Positions 39,733 to 51,197 of a DNA stretch of 64,000 nucleotides are shown piece after piece. The notes under the pieces were generated by a model, which saw nothing but the letters and a program-made list of their open reading frames with translations, was not told the origin of the DNA and did no database searches. The DNA is from Syngnathus acus (Eukaryota > Chordata > Actinopteri > Syngnathiformes > Syngnathidae), in contig NC_051095.1 of the NCBI RefSeq assembly GCF_901709675.1, positions 6,847,956 through 6,911,955 of the forward strand. The letters are read 5' to 3'. Position 1 is the stretch's first letter, and each line of letters opens with the position of its first letter. A program made the position numbers and the translations under genes.

Positions 39733-42700
39733 CAGAGCTACGCGAGGCGGTGAGCAGCATGTTGGAGGAGAAAAAGAAATTCCTGTGCCAAATTGACGAC
39801 CAACGGAGAAGGATCGAGGAGCTCATCAACAAGGTCGTCCTCTTTTCCGCCTTCTCACTGACTATTTTTTTTTTTTTTTCTGCTCCAACATAATAGAATA
39901 GTTTGTTTTTTGATGTTGAAATAACGGACGATGACGGACGGCAGTCAGCGCGAGATGAAAAAGATGCGAAGGACCTCCGCCACGCCGTCGAGAGGCACAG
40001 CAAAACCATCGAGAGCTTCAATAGAGGCGAGTAACCTGGCGGCCGAGTGTTTTTAATCATTTAACGCGGTTGTTGTGGAAATCAGGCGGCAAAAGTATTT
40101 TATGGGTTTGGTAACACAATATTTGGTAGGCATGCTCAGTCTTGAGGAGACCCACCAAATTTCTCTACTAAATGGCGAATTTTGTGTGCGTGGGCAGTGT
40201 CAGCAATGGCGACGCAGGAGTACGAGGACATGAAGGAGCAACTGGACTTGGAGCAGAGCCTTCGCGTCAAAGCCGAAACGTACGCGCACCAGGTCAGAAA
40301 ACCACCAAAAGCACAAAAACAAAATGCCACAGATGTGTGAAATTAAACAACCTAGCTAATCTCTAATTAGCTGACTATTTGTGAAAATACATCTTGTGTA
40401 CTTCTGCCTCATTGTGACATCCCAATATGGCAAATTTGCATAATTTTCCCTCAACTTAAAGTCTGCAGTGGCACTTTGCAATACAAGTCAGCCGAGTTGT
40501 GAGGTTTCTGAGAAACAAGCTATTGTTTGCCAGATGTTTTTGCTTTGCTTAAAGATATGAGCGCCATGTGTTTTGAAGAATTACATGTTGTGTCTTTAAA
40601 ACAACCCCAAAACCTCTGCTAGCTTAATGCTAACACATAATGTGAAATTCCATAGATGGGCGAACAAAACCAGCATCCATTTTTCAGTCCTATAATCATT
40701 TGAGGTGTTTAAATACAATAAGTGGAGCAACACAGACAATAATACAGTAATGTAGCAATTGTGTAAAAATATGATGCCATTGTTTTGCGCTAAATGCTGG
40801 CAAGAATGTGCCGGTCCAGTTCATCTGCAGGCTAGCCGCAAGGAGCAAAATTATGCTCACATCTTGCTACTGCTGCTTCGTGTACGTGTTTGCCGCAGAT
40901 GCTGGTGGAGCAGAAGGAGGCCAATCGTCAGAGCGCCCTGCTCCTGCAGAGCGCTGAGCCGACCCTGCAGCTGCTCAGCGCCTTGGAAGAGGTCGCCGCC
41001 CTCACCAAGAAGCTGGAGGAGGAGCGGCTGCAGCATCAGCGACAGGTATTGATCAACAGTACATTCGTGTCCAAGTCTTAGTGAGCAGGATAAACAAGTG
41101 AGATAATGTGGTTGCGTATGTTTGCACACCGTCTTGTCAATGAGAGATCGGGTTGAATTGATCAATGATGTTAAATGGGAGGCAGAACACACGTGAAATT
41201 CAGAAGTTCTAGTGAACATGGGTGTGCAGACTTGTAGGTTCTCTCCGGGTTCTCCCGCATTCCAAAAACACGCTTCTTAACGACGTTGAAAACGAAATCA
41301 TCCTTAGATGTATACATTATCGGTCAATTGGTGCCGATTTACGAGCAACCCGTCCTGACCACCTATCTGTGTATTTAGGTGAGTGAGCTGCAGGCCGAGC
41401 TGGACGACAGCATCGCGAAGAAGAACTTGGAAAGTCTGCATAGACAAGTGGATCTGCTGGAGGAGGAGAAGAAAGATGTGGAGGGACGACTTGAACAGGC
41501 GGAGAAGGATAACCAACAGCTGCAAATGCAAAGTATACTAACACAGTCATCCCAACCCATCCCTCCTTCATCATCTTCTATATTGTTATGTCCTGTGTTC
41601 CATCTTCTAAATGACTATGTCAATTATTTCCAATAGCAGATGTCATCTTCTTGCTCTCGTCCGCAGTCCAGCTGCTTCAGAGGGTCACCATGACTACCGA
41701 CACAGCACCCCCTCCCCCGCCTCCTCTCCCTCCTGGTCCCATGGAATCTGAGGTGGCTCCGCCCCCCGCGCCCCTTCCTCAACCACCGCCCCCGCCACCC
41801 CCGCCGCCTCCTCCTCCACCTCCGCCTCCCCCATCCAGATGCAACCCTCTCAGGTGAGGAGCACCCGCGATGAGCCAAATGTTTAGGAATAGCTGACACT
41901 CAGGCTCTCATGTTGTATTCGATTTGATCAAAACTCATGCTTTAATTTAATTCTATGCAACAGAAAACAAACTCCGGTCCTGCATGTTTTAGATGTTTCT
42001 CTCCACCACCACACACCAGATCCATATCATTACCAGGCTCGTACCGAACTTGCTGATGAGCTGGTCATTTGAAACAGAAGCTGGACATAACATGTTTCCA
42101 AAGTGACAATCAAGTGTCATTAGAATATACTTTTCCAGTTCTCTAATCGCCATCATGAGGAAGACGTCCAAAGGCTCCAAAACGTCTCTGAAGATGGAGC
42201 AACCAGCAGGTAGCGGCCATCTTTCTATTTGTAGTTGACAAGCTAACTACTAGCTAGAATGACACTAGCATTAGCACGTGAACTAATTTTAAGGTCTTTT
42301 CAGCTTCTGCTGACAATGCTGACGAGCTCAATCGAACATGGTAACAAACCTCTGGATGTCTTTTTAGCATCTGATGACGCCGTGAAGGTGAAGGCTGTCA
42401 ATGAGATGATGGAGCGAATCAAACATGGCGTGGTGCTGCGGCCCGTTAAAAGTCAGGACAGCAAGGTTTGTAGTTCTGTCATTTCTGAGACTTTTTTGTT
42501 GTCGTTAGAGTTCCAATAAGATGCTGACGTTTTCTGTCCAACATTCATGTATGGTCGTTTTGTCTTCCCTCAAATTCAAACTTTAACGACGCAGCAGAGA
42601 GTTGCTGTCAAAGTGAGTACATTGACGAATGCAGACGGTAAGTAGGTCAAGTGGCAAATTGTTCATTCTGTCGATCAGATACCTCCAGCCAGCGAGGAGA

Positions 42701-44958
42701 AACCTCAGGAGAGCGCCATGGATGAACTCAAAGGCATTCTGGTAGAACGCAATCACGCATACAAGCTCACATACAAACGCCCACAAACTAGCCACTTTGT
42801 CTCCGTCTCCAGGAGACGGTGAAACGCAGTCCTAGCAGAGGCTCTCAGGAGGCGCCATCGCCAACAGGGAGGAAAGACAGCGAGCTGGAAGTTATCCTGA
42901 GAAGAAGGCGTAATAAGGCAGGAGAGGCTGGATCTGGAGGTACAACCGCTTCAAATTACTGGAATTTACTGTTTAACTCTCGAGGGCCAGGCTCTCGTGT
43001 CGTAGTTGACTCTGTAGGCTCTCATATTGTGCTTGACTCCCTTGGCTCTCATGTTGTATGTAGTTAATTGAAATTTGCTCCGTGTCATTGTTGAGTCTCT
43101 CATTACACGTGAACAGTGATGTTCAATGTATTGAGCGAGCTTTAATCCGTTTTTTTCATGGAGCTCATTGACCCGGCTGGCGGGTTCAAACAAGGTCCCG
43201 CCGGCGTCACATTGACAATTAAGCACGCTAGCTTCACACTAGTTTCAGGCTTCAGGCTAGGTCATGTGACCTGCGGTGTCAGCATGTTCTCAGTAGAGGG
43301 CGACCAAAGTCAAGTCTTGTCATTGTTTCATTGATGTTTTCATGTTTGAACCGACCCCTGCTGGCTCATTCACTCTATAAATTATTCGAGCGGTACATTC
43401 AAACGATTGAAAATACAAATACCTCTTTATTGGCAATTTGACATGTACTCAATTTTCAGGCTGTCTTAGTTGACTCTCTTAGGCCTTTTTAATGTAGTCG
43501 ACTGTGCTCTGATGCTGCCTTTGAGTCTCAGAACTCTCATAATGTCACGTTCAAGAAGATTCTAGACCAGGGGTGTCAAATGACTTGTTTTCAAATCAGA
43601 CGAGTAAAAACTGGTCAAATATTTAAAAAAAAAAGATATTAAAAGTGAAGACTATTTGCAATTCTAATAATGACATACGAATTTGATGCACAATTTGTCT
43701 TCGCGGGCCACATAAAATGATGTGGCGGGCTGTACCTGGCCCCCGGGCCTTGAGTTTGACATCTGTGTTCTAGACACTCATGTTATTGTTGATTCACTGG
43801 CTCTCATGTTGTCACGTAGTAATTGACTGCAAACGTTCATGTTGTGTAAACCTTTCTCCTGATCAGACGAGCGTGATGGTCACATGAGTCACGTGTCGTC
43901 CTGCGAGAGTCTGAACGGGAGACGCACCAGCAGCGAGTCGGGAAAAGACCCGGACGGTTCTGTCACAACATCCAACTCCACGGTGGACCCAGGGGCGGTT
44001 GGGGAGAGGCGAGGCTCCGCTCCTGGACCTGTGGTGGCGAGGAAGAGCAGCCCGGAAAAACCGGGAAACTGGCGGGAAAGACGATCTGGCTCCTCCGTGT
44101 GGGAAAATGAAACGGCCGACCGTCTTGTCCAAAACGGCTGCAAGCACAGGTGGATGACCAAAGCGTGTTGTTAACAAATACTGATTTTCTAGACCAAGGG
44201 GTGTCAAACTTATTTTTGTCACGGGCCGCATCATTGTCGTAGATTCCTTCCAAGGGCCATTATGACTGTCAACGCCTTATACAGTATAGGCTGCACAACA
44301 AACCGATGAATAACTAGTTTTAAGACTAGTAAAAACCGTTCAGACACCTAATAAATTGCTAGCAATATTTCAAATTTTTGCATTGACACATGAAGTCTGT
44401 CTTTGCTGGCCTCATAAATTGGTGTGGGGGTCCGTATCTAGCCCCCGGGCCTCAAGTTTGACATCATGCTCCAGATTGTCAGTCATCTAGGTTAGGGTAA
44501 TATAATAAAGGAGATTGGAGGCAACTGCACTCTTTGTGGTTGTTGAAGACTTTTCACATTTAATCCACAAGGATTTTTAAGTGTACCAAAGTTCTCCGTA
44601 AAATAAAACAATGGCTCCCAATTGTATACCGAGATGCCGTTCACCTGATTGCAAAATGGCTTTTCAGTGGCTACATTTCCTCTGAAATAAAACAATCCTC
44701 GTGCAAAACAATGGAGGCCATTGTTGCATGCGGACGTAAAGCCTCTTTTTATTAAGTCATGAGTGTTTCACTTTCGCAATTTAATTCTAGAATCCATGAT
44801 TAACTTGTGACTTGTTTTCGCTCCGCAGTGTCACAATGGATGCCAACACAGCAAAAAGGCCAATCCGGTCCAACGGTGTTGATCTCAGTGAGAATGCGCA
44901 GGCCACCATCTTTGTTGTGGGTAACATGAATGGTGAACACGCTGAAGGCAACAACTAG
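35124..44958 (+). CDS. shtn1-like: Shootin family protein (shootin-1-like, paralogue not resolved)
   Basis: Shootins link axonal actin retrograde flow to adhesion molecules in growth cones. Seventeen exons: 35124-35222, 36881-36941, 38581-38675, 39402-39582, 39736-39833, 39945-40026, 40198-40292, 40899-41045, 41379-41532, 41667-41853, 42139-42209, 42368-42465, 42595-42612, 42679-42741, 42813-42939, 43867-44149 and 44829-44958. They close to 662 codons (human SHTN1 631). Family marks are MVIEEVSILQTQLEIEKSCR, the coiled coil MLVEQKEANRQSALLLQS through LEEERLQHQRQ, a long polyproline stretch (41703-41838), then VNEMMERIKHGVVLRPV, AMDELKGIL and ELEVILRRRRNKAG. The intron after 40026 begins GC (AGAG/gcgagt) and keeps phase. 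The 18-nt exon 13 encodes only QRVAVK. Exon 1 is the weakest: it is Glu/Lys-rich and I could not find the expected EYEDLRAENQ-type exon, so the true N-terminus may differ. Confidence 0.9.
35935..36040. mobile_element. LINE/SINE tail fragment
   Basis: 'gcatgcaaactgcacacagg' followed by 'aatcaaacccacaccctcct' and 'gcggacgtgctaaccag' matches the very common fish repeat tail that ends in 'ccaccg'. It lies in shootin intron 1. A related scrap ('ggttctctccgggttctccc', 'gcattccaaaaacacgc') is at 41235-41275. Confidence 0.7.
36055..36345. repeat. Degenerate array of 'aatgtttgtaatgtt'-like units
   Basis: Variants of gtaatgtttt, aaatgttgg, aatgtttgtaa and gttgaatgtttgta recur across about 290 bp of shootin intron 1 without a strict period. 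Confidence 0.55.
37222..37340. mobile_element. hAT (Ac-like) element end, fragment
   Basis: The start tagggatgggcgagtgccat followed by gtatcggaccgatatc looks like the 5' end of Ac-type hAT elements common in fish. I found no matching right end, so it is probably truncated. Shootin intron 2. Confidence 0.5.
38177..38469. mobile_element. hAT-like MITE, 293 bp
   Basis: The left end CAGAGGCGTAGCCAAG and the right end (reverse complement CAGAGGTGTAGCCAGG) are inverted repeats. The flanking 8-mers ctaaaaac and tccaaaac match at five of eight positions, a decayed target duplication. It ends about 110 bp before shootin exon 3. Confidence 0.8.
39690..39731. repeat. (GT)n microsatellite in a 153-bp shootin intron
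   Basis: The GT run occupies more than a quarter of the intron and ends just before the acceptor ttcag at 39731-39735, taking the place of the normal polypyrimidine tract. Confidence 0.9.
42975..43850. repeat. Degenerate array of 'ggctctcatgttgtagttgactc' units, interrupted by a MITE
   Basis: Copies such as ggctctcgtgtcgtagttgactc, ggctctcatattgtgcttgactc and ggctctcatgttgtcac recur at 42990-43070, 43465-43555 and 43775-43850, with one outlier near 41903. The array lies in the shootin intron after exon 15 and is split by the hAT MITE at 43568. Confidence 0.7.
43568..43767. mobile_element. hAT MITE, 200 bp, intact target duplication
   Basis: The left end CAGGGGTGTCAAATGAC and the right end (reverse complement CACAGATGTCAAACTC) are flanked by the perfect 8-bp duplication ttctagac at 43560-43567 and 43768-43775. 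No coding capacity. Confidence 0.92.
44195..44468. mobile_element. Second hAT MITE of the same type, 274 bp
   Basis: The left end CAAGGGGTGTCAAAC and the right end (reverse complement CATGATGTCAAACTTGAG) resemble the element 427 bp upstream. Left flank ttctagac and right flank ctccagat match at five of eight bases. Both share the internal 'tgacgggccgc'/'gcccccgggcct' style ends. It lies in the last shootin intron. Confidence 0.8.
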
Positions 44959-46548
44959 GGGACACTCTCAGGATGTTTGCCTAATATGCACGTTTAAATG
45001 ACATACAATGCACAGACGCTGATGCTGTACCCGTTTTACAACAAATCCATAAGGTTAGGTTAGCTCTGGCTCAGGCTAGCAGGCTCATATGCTAGCAACC
45101 AACCAACCAACCAAACAACCAACCAAACAACCAAACAAACAACCAAACAAACAAACAAACAAACAAACAAACAAACAAACAAACAAACAAACAAACAAAC
45201 AAACAAACATATAATCCAAACACTGCTGTGCATTTATTCAAGAAAACCATGTTTTTTTTTAACAAGCTAACAATGATAGCCTGATTAGTCACATTCCTTA
45301 CATGGAGATGCACTCACTGTCACATAATGCACATATACTTCCTTTACTTTGATTTATTTACTATGCTAACTACTTCCTGGTAGATCACAACTGACATTCG
45401 GACACACAGCTCAAAACAAAAGCACGGGGGATAAGCTGCTATTACTCGTGACTCTTGTCAGCACGATAATCGGACATCACATCACAACTTGATGTCACCC
45501 CCACCTCCCCTCGCTGGCCAATGAAAAGAATGCTGGCTTGAAAAAAAAAGGCCTTAAAAATATTTGATCTTCATGTCTTAGATAAAAAAAATCATGTGAG
45601 GCGTGTTTGGTTTGAGTGTGATGCAGGCTGACCTTTTCTTTGTTGCACAACTGTGCACTTAGTGTTAGATTGTGCTAAGTAAGGCCATTTTGAAACGCTA
45701 AGAGTTATTTGAAAAACAAGTTTAAAATCCTAACCCTTCTTCACAATCCTAAATCTAGACTAGAAGCGCTTATATCGATATCTTATCCTTGTTTAAAGCA
45801 AGGATTGAATCGCTACTCCTTGTTTTAAAACTCTAACCTCTGTTTGGAACCCTAATGTGTAACCGTAATTGCAAAAAAGTGATGTCTTAAATCTTGCCAC
45901 AATGTCTGCATTCCCTCCCTTTGATTTTGTCATATATGGAGTAACTAAAATCACTCAGCAAATTGTTTTAGTGATTATAAATTGATTTGTCTGGTTGGAC
46001 CTGCCGAGAGCCTCCTATGCATATCGGGGCCTCCTGCAGGCCTCCCACACGTGGCTTCTCCTGCCATTGCAATTTTCTAATAATTACACTTTATTTTGGG
46101 TTACTCTTGATGTCATGTTTGTGTGTGTGTGCGTGTGTTTGGGATAATACATCAATATATGAAGTGTTGAATTTTTCTTTTTAAAATATGCATTTTCATG
46201 TAAACCATTACTTGAAATAAATTGCAATGCAAGCTACAATTTGTGTCATCTGTTTGACAGAAGAAAGCAAATATTTGGAGACAAATTTGGATGTCCCCAG
46301 TATTTTCAGTTTGCATTAATCCCAAATAAGGACATTGGAATAGGCTGCGCAAATAACACACTCGGAACGGTGCTGCTCTCTAGTGGTCCATTTTAGTGCT
46401 CATTTGTGGCTCACTGAAAAGAAAAATAATAATCAACAAGGAAAAAAGTCACTGACTGAGAATAAAGAAGATTTTTGGGTGTGCATGTATGTCCTAATAA
46501 TAATGTAAACTATGTAATAGCGTGCACGTGAAAAGTTCGATGGCGAAC
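44959..46548. other. shootin 3' UTR and spacer to gm2a
   Basis: No further gene. Contains the (CAAA/CCAA)n tract at 45096-45209, a degenerate 'taaccc/tttgaaaccc' segment at 45720-45870 and AATAAA motifs near 46214 and 46461 that could end the shootin mRNA; I cannot choose between them. Confidence 0.4.
45096..45209. repeat. (CCAA)n to (CAAA)n microsatellite
   Basis: Starts as ccaa copies and shifts to pure caaa copies. Confidence 0.95.
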
Positions 46549-46558
46549 GTCACGTGAC
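46549..46558. promoter_or_regulatory. Perfect CLEAR-type palindrome upstream of gm2a
   Basis: GTCACGTGAC, the consensus bound by TFEB/TFE3 in promoters of lysosomal genes, lies 134-143 nt upstream of the gm2a ATG. GM2A is a lysosomal protein, so position and identity agree with direct TFEB control. The match is seen; binding is inferred. Confidence 0.7.
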
Positions 46559-46691
46559 TGATCATATGACTGTCGGCTGCGTGATGATGTCAAACACGGA
46601 AGTAAACAGCTGCCGGGCTGTCGAGCGTTTGCTGTCCATTTTTTGTTCGTTTGCTGGTTTCTGTTTTCTTTTTCACCGTAACAACCCAAAC

Positions 46692-46803
46692 ATGAAGAAC
46701 ATTTTGACGGTCCTCGTCATACTGAGCATGCTGGGGGTTGGAGTTTTTACCGAAGGGCAGCACGGCTGGAAGCGAATCAACAAAGTCGAAGTGAGAACAA
46801 CTC

Positions 46804-46841
<38 letters not shown>

Positions 46842-48538
46842 TCTATCTATCAATCAATCAATCTATGAATCTTTTTATCCATCCATCTAATCATTAAATT
46901 ATTCAGTCATTCATTTATTTATTTAGCTCTCCTAATAGTAAGCAGATTGATGGCTTAATCAAAAGTGTCCATTGTCTTTTAGCACGTTTTTTTGGAAAGA
47001 TCTCATTGGACGATGTAGCGAACTGAGTGTTCATTGTATTGATTTCAACCGTAGCCTTTCCGTGTGTAGGTTTCAGGGTTTGCTTGGAAGAACTGTGGTA
47101 ACCCAGACGCAGCGGCAGTGATGAGGACCCTGAGCGTGTCTCCGGACCCCATCAGCATCCCCGGAGACATGACGGCATCTGCATCCGGATCCACGTCCGT
47201 GGAGCTCCGTGCCCCTCTGAACGTCAGTACTGGACACACATAGACACACACACCGAGTGGACCTCCTCAAATGCGTATTCAGTCATTTGGTTTGAAATAA
47301 CAAAGTTTGTTTGTAATTTTTTTAATGTGGCTCAAATGCCCGTGGTTGCCTTACAAGCTAAATCCATCCTTGGGGGAACTTTTACCACGACCTGGGTTTT
47401 ACATTTATTGCGAGAGTTGAGCCCATTCTTGAAGCCCTACTTTCACCTCCTAACCCAGGCTTGATACTACCTTAACCTTAACTTAGTCTTCAACTTCTAA
47501 TTTGACACCTAAGGCCTTGTTTGAAACCTGCCATGTTGTTATCTACTCAAGAATTCATGTGACACTTGTATGATGGCGCTGTAAAATTATTTAACAAGTC
47601 AAGTGGCAGGTTGTTAAGGTAACAGTCAGTCAGTGAGCACCACTATGGCTGCAATGCAAAATTGAATGTTTTGAAATGCGACTTTGAACAATAACACCTG
47701 TAAACATCCTGACAACAGTTTCTGGAATCTCATGCGCATGTTTCTGTGGCCCGCCCAGGTGAACGTAACTTTGGAGAAGGAGGTGGCAGGTTTTTGGGTG
47801 AAAATTCCGTGCTTGGATGAGCTGGGAAGTTGTCACTATGCCGACGTTTGTGACATTTTGAACCAGCTGATACCACCTGGACTAGACTGCCCGGAACCGC
47901 TGCACACCTACGGACTGCCCTGCCGCTGCCCCTTTAAACCTGTAAGTGGCTCTACACCAGTACTTCAACTGGATTCGATTGTCATATCAAAGTGCTTATA
48001 ATTTCCCCGTTTAATGATTTGAGTGTCACTTGTTGCTCAGCAGATTTAAAGCCAATGGAGAATTTCTTTTCTCTTGTCAACTCGGTTGCTAACCAAAACA
48101 GCAGCTCACAGGCTCACTGATAAAATCAATGAGTGATTTATTCTAAAAATGACTCAGAAAATGCACCAATAAGAACTCCTCATATTTTTATTCTACATGT
48201 GCCACTCTAAGGAGAATGTAAAATATCAAAAAACAGTATTCCAAGCAATCACAAGTCTAATTCGCAACAATCATCAGTGTGAAGACTGAAACAGGAAGTC
48301 AGTAGGCCCTGAGTAGATTACCTTATAGACATTTAAACGGCAACTCTGTATTAAATATAAATGTTGTTTTTATTGTTGTCAGGGCTCGTACGCTCTGCCT
48401 CAGTCGGACTTCTTCCTGCCGTTCATGGACGTTCCATCGTGGCTCACGAACGGAGATTATCGTCTTCAGGGGGTGCTGGGTGGCGGTGGCGAGGAACTGG
48501 GCTGCCTCAAGGTAGCGCTGTCTCTTCACTCAGAATAA
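46692..48538 (+). CDS. gm2a: GM2 ganglioside activator
   Basis: GM2A is the lysosomal lipid-transfer cofactor that lifts GM2 from membranes and presents it to beta-hexosaminidase A. Four exons, 46692-46790, 47070-47222, 47759-47941 and 48383-48538, all phase 0, encode 196 residues (human 193). A signal peptide ([20 protein letters not shown]) is followed by the ML-type lipid-binding domain. Diagnostic segments are [42 protein letters not shown], the [16 protein letters not shown] loop and [14 protein letters not shown]. All eight mature cysteines expected for four disulfides are present. A glycosylation sequon NVT is seen at the start of exon 3. Start choice follows the signal peptide. The stop TAA sits inside GAATAAAC, so an AATAAA overlaps it; a second lies 20 nt on. 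Confidence 0.97.
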
Positions 48539-48557
48539 ACGTACAAGCATCTTTTAC

Positions 48558-48563
48558 AATAAA
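48558..48563 (+). terminator. Candidate gm2a polyadenylation signal
   Basis: AATAAA 20 nt after the stop codon. If used, the 3' UTR would be unusually short; further AATAAA motifs occur near 48746. Confidence 0.4.
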
Positions 48564-48928
48564 TAATAATGCATGTTTCTTTGCTTCAGAGATTATGTTT
48601 ATGTGTATTAACGATAAAGACCACTAATTTGTGGTTTTATTAGATTATTAGATGTGTTTTAAAACCGCTCTGGACTCATCTTTTTTTCTCCATTTATGAT
48701 ATTTTTTGTGGGATTTGGTGACTCGAAGATGGATGTTTTTTTTAAAATAAATATGACCACATTAAAATATTTGTTGATAATTTATTTCACCCAAAAAAAG
48801 ATTCATATTAATTAATCTTAACACTTCTTGTCCACTAGAGGGCAGAAAAATGAGAATGTTTGAATAACGTATACACTTGACATTTCTACGAACACACACA
48901 CAAATGCACGCACGCAGGCACACACGTG

Positions 48929-48959
<31 letters not shown>

Positions 48960-51197
48960 AAAGTGAGTGCTGACGTGTGTTGGTCTGCGCAGGAAGATTC
49001 ACAATGACAGGAAGAAACAATGAAGGCCACACACAACACACAAATGTTTTTCCTGTCTCATGACAATAATGTGTAAATCTCCCAAAATACACAAAAAAAA
49101 TGTTTTTAAATATCCATCCATCCATGTAATCTAAGAATGTTTTCTTGTAAACATTGTCCAGACAATGAACGTAATGACACAGCAGTGAAAATATTGTGCC
49201 AGAAAATGTGAGAACAAGATAATAATGTTGTTAATAGTACTTTCATTCAATCCTGAAATGATCACATTGTCATTTGACAAACATAATCATGTAAAATTCC
49301 AATCAAATAATCCATATAACATTTCGTTTTGTTTCCCACTCGTGAATGTTCTCATGTTAGCGCATTGCTAGCACGCTCTTGTAACGTAGCACCAAGCGAA
49401 GGCTTCACCTTTGACCCCTGGCTTAATGTTTGTTTGTTTGAGGAGAGTAGACCAGTCTGTGGAGGATGGAGTGTTGGCGTTGGCTGTCAACACTTGAGCG
49501 GGAGGGGCTAACAAAATACATCAGCCATCGTTTGTGATAAGGAAATATAGGGTGCATACTTGTGATGCATACAATGGAGACACATTACGTCGAGATGTAT
49601 TTTATTTTATTTACATCTGATGTCATCCGTTGATTTAGCTGGTGTACATTCCAGTTGGTCATTTGTCAGCCAATCAGATTAGATCACCAGCGAAAAGCAA
49701 ACATACACATATAAACTCCTGTCTCCACAACACACACACACACACACACACACGAAAGAACTGTACATTTCTGCTAAGAATGTGTACAATGAGAAAGAAT
49801 GCATTTTGTTTTGTCTCGTGCCCGCCCACCCCCATCCTCCCAATTCTACGGCCTTCACCGCCACCCGACCACTTCCTTCACAGGAAGAGAAAAGAAAGAC
49901 GGCAGAGGAGCTGAGGGAGGCCAAGATGGGTGAGGGAGTCAAAGTGGCCGAAGGAGTCGGCCGGCGTGGCGAGGGGGGTGATGAGGCGATGATGTGGAGG
50001 GAAGCAAACGGGTCCAGGGGTCAGCGCGCAATCAGCGGCACAGAACAATTGCAGGGAAAAAAAGGTGAACGAGTTCAGAGGCTGTTCACATTTTACTATA
50101 AACAATGCATAAACGTACACGGGTGAATACTTAAAAAAATCATGAAACACAAGTGTGGCAGGAATCTAATGTGAATGTAAAATAAAATCATGTGAAGATA
50201 AATTGTGATAAATACATGCGACTAATTATATTTAAGTGTTGATCATGTTTTGGAACTAAACATATTTATAAGAAGAAGACGTTCTATATTTAAAGCAACC
50301 AAAGAAACAGATTGATAGCAAAATGGACATGACATGCCAACAGTTTTCAATAATTGCCACAACAACAGGCATTTAAACAAAAAAGGTGCAGCGACGCATA
50401 GTATTGTGCTGTCCTTCCTCGCAGTGGCCACACAATGCTAACATCTTTGCTAAATACAACTGTGGCTAAAGCAGGAATGCATATTTGAAAGTTCTTCTAT
50501 GTGTTTCAGTGCTGCTGTCTGAGACCACAAGCAACACAACAAAATATGTGAAGAGAATCTGAAAGCTGTAATTGTACCACAGGGGTGGTAGAAATATGCC
50601 ACTCACAATGGACACATTTAAAACAGTCACGACAGGAAGGTCCATCCATAACCACCGGAAGTGTCCTCAAGTCGCATACACTCCAGACCGAAAGTTTTGG
50701 GAATCACGCTCAGGTTGGGAAGAGACTGTACAAGGGTGTCAGGTTTCTCGGAGACGGGGGTGGATTGTCCTGGGATTCATTTACATACTGCCCACCCCAC
50801 CTCCTCTCCCATTGGTCGAGCCTGTCGGCATGTGGGTACTCACTTCCAAACTTCCTCAGTAAGAGAAAAACTTTCCAGCGGTGAGGATGATGATGAAGTG
50901 TACGGCAAGATGGTGGAAGCAGCTGTTGGAGTGAGCAATGCCAGCGGTGATCAAAACGGGAATGATGATTTGCTCCTGGACCAAAACTAAACCAGACAAA
51001 ACTCTTTTTGTTTTACAACTGGAAAAAACCATCTGATCATCACTTCTCCTTCCATCTTATTTGATGATTTTAGCAGATCTACTTCGAGCACGGTGGACGT
51101 ATACCTGAATCCAAAATTTACCATAACTCAGATTGTTGTTCTGCAACTCGGAAAAATGATTTGATCATTTTTATTTCATTTTGGTTTTTTTTATTTT
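48564..51197. other. gm2a-pcdh12 spacer and pcdh12 5' region
   Basis: Short CA tracts at 48930-48956 and 49732-49754. A splice-framed 46-nt open segment at 49884-49929 (ttccttcacag before, gtgaggg after; EEKRKTAEELREAKM) could be an orphan exon but has no partners I can find. The block 50560-51000 has higher GC and open frames up to 109 codons on the plus strand. It may be pcdh12 5' UTR. No start or protein family is recognised there. Confidence 0.35.
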
